Below, piece after piece: positions 60,874-64,000 of a stretch of 64,000 nt of DNA. Source of the stretch: Gilliamella bombi (GTDB lineage Bacteria > Pseudomonadota > Gammaproteobacteria > Enterobacterales > Orbaceae); contig NZ_FMWS01000014.1 in assembly GCF_900103255.1 (NCBI RefSeq), positions 62,001 through 126,000 of the forward strand. Reading direction: 5' to 3'. How positions within the stretch are numbered: position 1 is the first letter of the stretch; the number at the start of each line of letters is the position of its first letter. A program made the translations under genes and the position numbers. The notes beneath the pieces are model-generated. The model was given only the letters and a program-made list of their open reading frames with translations, did not search any database and was not told the origin of the DNA.

Positions 60874-63645
60874 TTAATTTTTAATATAATCAGCAGCCTT
60901 TTTACCTGCTTGTCTACCAAAAATAATGATATCAGCAACAGCATTGCCACCAATACGGTTAGCACCATGTACACCACCAACAACTTCGCCTGCGGCAAAG
61001 ACTCCTTGGATGATATTTTTATTAGCATCTAGGACTTGTGTTTGGGTGTTGATTGTCACTCCCCCCATGGTATGGTGAACACCTGGTGCGATCTTTATTG
61101 CATAAAAAGGACCTTTTTCTATTGGATGACGTATACCTGTTGTTCGACCAAAATCCTTGTCTTGTTTGGTAATAGCAAACTGATTATAACGCTTTACAGT
61201 TTTAGTTAATGTATTAGTATCAATTGATAATTTTTGTGCTAATTCCTCAATGGTATTTGCTTGTGATACAAGTTCATTTGAAACATATTCTTCCACTGCT
61301 TTGTTTTCATTACGGACTTGCTGATCAAATAAGATATAAGCATAGTGCTCAGGTAATTTTATAATCTCAGCTGAAACTTTATCTCTTGTATCAAGTTCAT
61401 TAACGAATCGTTGACCATTTTGTGATACAAGTATTGCGCCTCCACCTCGAATCGATTCAGATATTAAATAAGATGTTGTTTGTTCAACCGTTGGGTGGAT
61501 TTGAATCTCTCCCATATCAACGGTTCCTGCACCAAGTTTTTCCAATAACATAATGCCTGAACCAGTAGCGCCTTTGTGATTAGTGGTGACAAAACCTTTA
61601 AGATCGGGTCGATATTTTTCAACCATTGTGGTATTGGCACTAAACCCACCAGTTGCAATAATAACTACTTTTGTTTTTATTACGTGATTTGAGCCATCTT
61701 CTTCTGAAACTTTAACACCAACCACTTTATTATTTTCTGTCATAATTTCAGTAACTACAGTATCAAGCATAACATCAATACCACGCTTATTGATGTTTTT
61801 AACTAGGCCACTAATTAAGAAACCACCTACTGCAGCACCACTTTCAGGACGGTGAGTTCGATCAATACTCATTCCACCAGTTGTTGTAATACCACTTAAT
61901 TCAATACCATTTTCATCTAACCAATCAATGGCATTTGGTGCATTTTCAACAAAATAATGTAATAAATCAGGGTTATTTTTATTTTTTCCGCCTATCATCG
62001 TTTCGTTATAAAAGAGTTCTTTACTATCTGTAATACCTTTGAGTTTTTGGAATTTGGTTTCTGCCGCATTCATACCAGCTGAAGCTTTATTGGTATTACC
62101 ACCAATTACAGACATTTGTTCAACAATAACCACATTTGCACCAAGATCATGAGCTTGGATCGCAGCAGTAAGCCCTGCACCACCACTACCAACAACCACA
62201 ACATCAAAAGATTGGTCATTAGGATCACCACCTTCCGCAAGAATCGCTTCTCTGTTAGATTTGGCTATTGCTTTGGTCACAGCTTTTTTGAAGGCTTCGC
62301 ATTGAGTTGTTGCGCCAGAAATGGTATCAACATGAGGGCTATTTGAATCAATAATTCTATTTTTAATGATCGAAAAATTATCTAGAACGTTACTATCAAA
62401 CTCTTTAGCATTTACCAATTCCATATCTTTTATAAAGTCTTTAGCTAATTCCACATTAATAAGGAATTCGTAAGATTCGTCATTAACTTTTTCTTGATAA
62501 TTTCCCGGTTTGAATTTTTTAATATTAAGATTCACATCACGAATTAAACTTTCAACGAGAGAAAAATGCCATAGAGGTTCTGGGATATTCAGATCTTCAC
62601 GTTTATCACTATTGATAAATAGCTCTAGTTTTTCACCTTTCTTTATGCGACTAACCCAATCAGGATAAGCAATGCAAGCTCGACCAACCGCAACTAAATC
62701 ATAGCCATTGTCGATGGCACTATCCAAATCACTTTGGTTAACAACATTACCAACACCTACAACAGGAATTTTTGATAAAATTGGTGAACGCGTCGCAACA
62801 AATTTTTTAATTAATGGAGTTGGATCTTGAGTATCAACAATCGATGATCTAAGCGTTGTTCCCATTGAGAAATGGACATAATCAAGCCCTTTTAGGGCCA
62901 ATTTTTCAAGTAAATACATTGTGTCATCAAAACGAATGCCTGGGATTTCTAATTCTTCTGGAGAAAAACGATAACCAACGATAAACTCTGGGGATGCATA
63001 TTGCTTTACCATATTATGAGTGATATCTAAGACGGCTAAAGGAAATTGAGTACGATTATCACGACTTCCCCCCCACTTATCATCTCGTTGATTTGAATTT
63101 GGTGAATAGAATTGTTGAATAAGGTAAGTATTTGCACCATGAATTTCAACACCATCAAATCCAGCTTGGATAGCGCGTCGCACTGCTTGGCCAAATTTTT
63201 CGATCATTTCATCGACTTCATCAGCGCTTAGTGCTACTGGTGTTGCTGCACCAGGGCGTGGTGCTGCTATTGCACTTGGCCCCACAGGCGATTGTCCACC
63301 AATTAATTTTGGCTCAACCATTCGCCCTCCATGGTAAACTTGAATTACCGCTTTGGAGCCTTTTTCTTTGATTGCCTTCGCAATCTTTGCTAATCCTTCA
63401 ATTTTGTCATCACTATCTAAACCAATTGCACCAGGAAAAGCTAATCCTTTATTATCAACAAATCCACATTCAACAATAATTGTCCCTATTTCACCAGATC
63501 GTACACGATAATATTCAATTAGATCTTGAGTAACTGAACCATCATAAAAACCAGAACAAGTTGTCATTGGGGCCATCATTATACGATTTTTTAGTTCAAC
63601 GCCATTAGGTAAAGTTATCGGACTAAAAATATGTTCATTTTTCAT
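60874..63645 (-). CDS. Three-domain NADH-dependent fumarate-type reductase (OYE / FMN_bind / FAD_binding_2)
   Basis: A 923-residue soluble flavoprotein with no signal peptide. Residues 1-350 are an old-yellow-enzyme-like NADH:flavin domain (APMTTCSG; HGAN near 169, then RDDKWGGS). Residues 380-465 are an FMN_bind domain with DTISGAT at 440-446, where Thr446 should take covalent FMN from ApbE. Residues 480-923 are a fumarate-reductase-like FAD domain (VVVGSGGAG; HPT717; Ser729-Glu730; Arg754; HHTMGG; Arg897). The 13- and 37-residue spacings from His717 to Glu730 and Arg754 equal those of flavocytochrome c fumarate reductase. Homologues include Klebsiella NADH:fumarate and Vibrio acrylate reductases. 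ATG 63645 has AGTAGG upstream. Confidence 0.9.
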   Translation of the reverse strand: MKNEHIFSPITLPNGVELKNRIMMAPMTTCSGFYDGSVTQDLIEYYRVRSGEIGTIIVECGFVDNKGLAFPGAIGLDSDDKIEGLAKIAKAIKEKGSKAVIQVYHGGRMVEPKLIGGQSPVGPSAIAAPRPGAATPVALSADEVDEMIEKFGQAVRRAIQAGFDGVEIHGANTYLIQQFYSPNSNQRDDKWGGSRDNRTQFPLAVLDITHNMVKQYASPEFIVGYRFSPEELEIPGIRFDDTMYLLEKLALKGLDYVHFSMGTTLRSSIVDTQDPTPLIKKFVATRSPILSKIPVVGVGNVVNQSDLDSAIDNGYDLVAVGRACIAYPDWVSRIKKGEKLELFINSDKREDLNIPEPLWHFSLVESLIRDVNLNIKKFKPGNYQEKVNDESYEFLINVELAKDFIKDMELVNAKEFDSNVLDNFSIIKNRIIDSNSPHVDTISGATTQCEAFKKAVTKAIAKSNREAILAEGGDPNDQSFDVVVVGSGGAGLTAAIQAHDLGANVVIVEQMSVIGGNTNKASAGMNAAETKFQKLKGITDSKELFYNETMIGGKNKNNPDLLHYFVENAPNAIDWLDENGIELSGITTTGGMSIDRTHRPESGAAVGGFLISGLVKNINKRGIDVMLDTVVTEIMTENNKVVGVKVSEEDGSNHVIKTKVVIIATGGFSANTTMVEKYRPDLKGFVTTNHKGATGSGIMLLEKLGAGTVDMGEIQIHPTVEQTTSYLISESIRGGGAILVSQNGQRFVNELDTRDKVSAEIIKLPEHYAYILFDQQVRNENKAVEEYVSNELVSQANTIEELAQKLSIDTNTLTKTVKRYNQFAITKQDKDFGRTTGIRHPIEKGPFYAIKIAPGVHHTMGGVTINTQTQVLDANKNIIQGVFAAGEVVGGVHGANRIGGNAVADIIIFGRQAGKKAADYIKN

Positions 63646-63955
63646 TTTTATATACCTACTCACTAGTATTTAAACTTTTTAATTATGATAACATTAACAA
63701 TAGTTACTCTCCACATGGATTATCTACATTAATAACAACAAGTATCATTTTTTAGACAGAAATTTTTTTAGTGTTATTAAGCAATTATAAAATTATCACG
63801 ATAAATAGGATAAGATCATGCTTATTTTGGGTATTTTAGAGAGATTATATTGGCGGATCTATGATTTAAAATCTAGAAAAAAATACTATAACCTTTTCAT
63901 TTAGTTAAATATTTTTATGATTTTTATATTGAACTTTAATTTTATTCAGATAAAA

Positions 63956-63973
63956 TGTGTACAAATTTACACA
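63956..63973. promoter_or_regulatory. Perfect palindrome TGTGTA-N6-TACACA
   Basis: An 18-base inverted repeat with 6-base arms. Its half-sites and spacing differ from the CRP consensus (TGTGA-N6-TCACA). It lies 15 bases before a possible start codon and about 310 bases upstream of the reductase gene, so it may be an operator of either. Confidence 0.4.
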
Positions 63974-63988
63974 ATAGAGAATAACTTG

Positions 63989-64000
63989 ATGTTTTTAATT
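63989..64000 (+). CDS. Possible gene start cut by the right edge
   Basis: An ATG with AGAGA about 8 bases upstream begins four visible codons (M-F-L-I). Too little is present to identify it. A divergent regulator gene would fit this position, but that is a guess. Confidence 0.2.

Larger units (their letters stand above)
63664..64000. other. Upstream region of the reductase operon to the window edge
   Basis: It is AT-rich and must hold the reductase promoter on the minus strand. I found no good FNR box in the proximal 150 bases. An 18-base palindrome lies at 63956-63973, and a possible gene start on the plus strand at 63989 runs off the edge. Confidence 0.45.

Overview
The window is an AT-rich chromosome segment from a gammaproteobacterium. 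Nearly all proteins resemble Enterobacterales/Pasteurellales orthologues, often with near-identical length. Gene blocks match the Escherichia coli order: thrS-infC-rpmI-rplT-pheS-pheT-ihfA, ppk-ppx, uvrC-pgsA-tRNA, pta/ackA-yfbV. The low GC and the mix of enteric gene order with small host-adapted features point to an Orbaceae-like bacterium (Gilliamella or a relative). That assignment is inference; there is no rRNA gene here to prove it.

Layout. 1-2.5 kb: start of a histidine operon on the minus strand (hisL leader with attenuator, hisG, hisD running off the left edge). 2.5-8.2 kb: accessory genes (Lrp/AsnC regulator, isochorismatase-like hydrolase, DoxX, LysR regulator, AEC permease, small outer-membrane beta-barrel) with repeat-bearing spacers. 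8.7-14.6 kb: ppk-ppx, pykF and an HslJ-like lipoprotein. 14.6-23.5 kb: hrpA, ydgH-like, fnr, rlhA, htpX. 23.7-31.0 kb: 4.5S RNA and the translation operon thrS to ihfA, with three classical RNA control devices visible: a thrS operator hairpin, the AUU start of infC and the pheM attenuator. 31.2-36.4 kb: yaiI, recO, yjcE, ubiT, sbcB. 36.4-44.4 kb: cidA/cidB-like pair, sanA-like, arginine ABC transporter art genes, uvrC, pgsA and tRNA-Leu/tRNA-Gly. 44.5-48.6 kb: LysR regulator, alpha/beta hydrolase, NepI-like exporter and tRNA-Arg. 49.1-56.7 kb: guaA, an SRPBCC/MarR pair with tandem operators, pta, ackA, yfbV, priC. 56.8-58.2 kb: SMR exporter and a degraded toxin/immunity/IS3 patch. 58.2-63.7 kb: a three-gene cluster for cytoplasmic NADH-linked fumarate-type reduction (DASS carboxylate carrier, ApbE flavin transferase, OYE/FMN/FAD three-domain reductase).

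How it fits together. The cell appears to ferment (pykF, pta, ackA), sense oxygen loss through FNR, make ubiquinone without oxygen (ubiT), and dispose of electrons on an imported unsaturated dicarboxylate through a soluble flavoprotein. A near-consensus FNR box lies upstream of rlhA, next to fnr itself. Most of the window is conserved housekeeping DNA. The parts most worth a second look are the reductase cluster at 58.2-63.7 kb, the orphan immunity/toxin remnant at 57.5-58.2 kb, the tandem MarR operators near 50.94 kb, and several dispersed short repeats in intergenic DNA. I did not find a clearly undescribed system.
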